DNA of 5,317 bases from CAWEHQ01 sp051001995 (GTDB lineage: Bacteria > Actinomycetota > Thermoleophilia > Solirubrobacterales > Thermoleophilaceae). A program made the position numbers and the translations under genes. The first letter of the stretch is position 1. Each line of letters starts with the position of its first letter. The stretch covers positions 1 through 5,317 of the forward strand of contig JBPCMT010000055.1 in assembly GCA_051001995.1 (NCBI GenBank). The letters are read 5' to 3'. The notes below the pieces were generated by a model that did no database searches, was not told the origin of the DNA, and was given only the letters and a program-made list of their open reading frames with translations. Below are positions 4,792-5,317 of this stretch, one piece after another.

Positions 4792-5317
4792 GTGAGCCGC
4801 TTTTTCAAGAGCGCGGCGTTCCCGATCCTGATTGTCGTCGTGCTCGCCTTCTTCGCGCGCGAGCTCATCGCCCCGAGCAACGAGCAGGAGCCTCCCACCT
4901 ACTCCGAGTTCCTCGCCCAGGTGGAGGGGGACGACGTCGAGTCGGTCACGCTCATGACCGAGGACAACACGATCGAGGTCGAGCCCGCCGACCCGGGCGC
5001 GCAGCTGTACGAGACGGCCTTCCCCGACAACACCGAGCAGGGCCTCGTCGACACGCTCGAGGAGAAGGACATCGCGATCCAGGTCGAGGGCCTGGGCGGC
5101 GGCGGGATCTTCACGGCGCTGATCTACGTGCTGCCGTTCCTGCTCTTCATCGTCTTCTGGCTGTTCCTGATCAACCAGATGCAGGGCGGCGGCTCCAAGG
5201 TCATGAGCTTTGGCAAGTCGCGCGCCAAGCGGATGGCGGTGGACGCCCCCAAGATCAACTTCCGCGACGTCGCCGGCGTCGACGAGGCGGTCGAGGAGCT
5301 CGAGGAGATCAAGGAGT
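4792..5317 (+). CDS. ftsH: ATP-dependent zinc metalloprotease FtsH (N-terminal part, cut by window)
   Basis: 175 residues of the membrane-anchored AAA+ protease, which degrades unneeded or misfolded membrane and regulatory proteins as a hexamer. Visible in order are a short cytosolic start (SRFFKSAA), TM1 at about 9-27, an extracytoplasmic FtsH_ext domain at about 33-100 (YSEFLAQVEGDDVESVTL is typical), a glycine turn (102-105), TM2 at about 106-129, and the conserved linker SFGKSRAKRM (139-148). The beginning of the AAA module follows, with INFRDVAGVDEAVEEL at 155-170. Walker A/B, the second region of homology and the HEXXH zinc site all lie beyond the right edge, so activity cannot be judged. 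GTG 4792 gives a normal N-terminus for the family and has a -10 box 6 nt upstream. The gene lies 97 nt after hpt, the standard neighbour. Confidence 0.95.
   Translation, partial: MSRFFKSAAFPILIVVVLAFFARELIAPSNEQEPPTYSEFLAQVEGDDVESVTLMTEDNTIEVEPADPGAQLYETAFPDNTEQGLVDTLEEKDIAIQVEGLGGGGIFTALIYVLPFLLFIVFWLFLINQMQGGGSKVMSFGKSRAKRMAVDAPKINFRDVAGVDEAVEELEEIKE

Noticed and set aside
1..5317. tRNA, rRNA, CRISPR array, insertion sequence or attachment site
   Set aside because: No cloverleaf, rRNA core sequence, regularly spaced direct repeats, transposase motifs or flanking duplications were seen on either strand.

Overview
The window is very GC-rich, with strong G/C bias at third codon positions. It looks like chromosomal DNA of a high-GC actinobacterium. 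I suspect a Thermoleophilia-like lineage (Solirubrobacterales/Gaiellales) because of the protein flavour, the GTG starts, and the pairing of a two-domain SDR with an Rv1264-type adenylate cyclase. That placement is inference only. No mobile elements, RNA genes, CRISPR arrays or other signs of recent transfer were seen, and all five genes look intact where visible. Two of them run off the window ends.

Layout: (1) Minus strand, 1490 down past the left edge: a large two-domain short-chain dehydrogenase/reductase of the fatty acyl-CoA reductase type (496 residues visible, C-terminus missing). It starts at TTG behind a strong Shine-Dalgarno sequence. (2) A 123-bp divergent intergenic region (1491-1613) with a -10 box for each direction and three inverted repeats. 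(3) Plus strand, 1614-2804: a 396-aa class III adenylate cyclase with an N-terminal MerR-like helix-turn-helix, an Rv1264-like regulatory domain, and a catalytic domain with all six key residues. (4) Plus strand, 2805-4130: tilS (tRNA-Ile lysidine synthetase), which begins on the base after the cyclase stop codon. (5) Plus strand, 4161-4694: hpt (hypoxanthine phosphoribosyltransferase). (6) Plus strand, 4792 to the right edge: the N-terminal 175 residues of ftsH (membrane AAA+ metalloprotease).

tilS-hpt-ftsH is a classic conserved gene order of Gram-positive bacteria, linking tRNA decoding, purine salvage and membrane protein quality control. The unusual element is the cyclase directly in front of it, apparently translationally coupled to tilS. 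This joins a potential cAMP-producing, DNA-binding sensor to a housekeeping cluster. The cyclase, hpt and ftsH each start at a GTG preceded by a TANNCT -10-like hexamer with exactly 6 nt between hexamer and start codon. This is the signature of leaderless transcripts and implies internal promoters for hpt and ftsH. The most interesting points are the HTH-regulatory-cyclase fusion, a perfect 7-bp inverted repeat over its own promoter, and the repeated leaderless-start signature.
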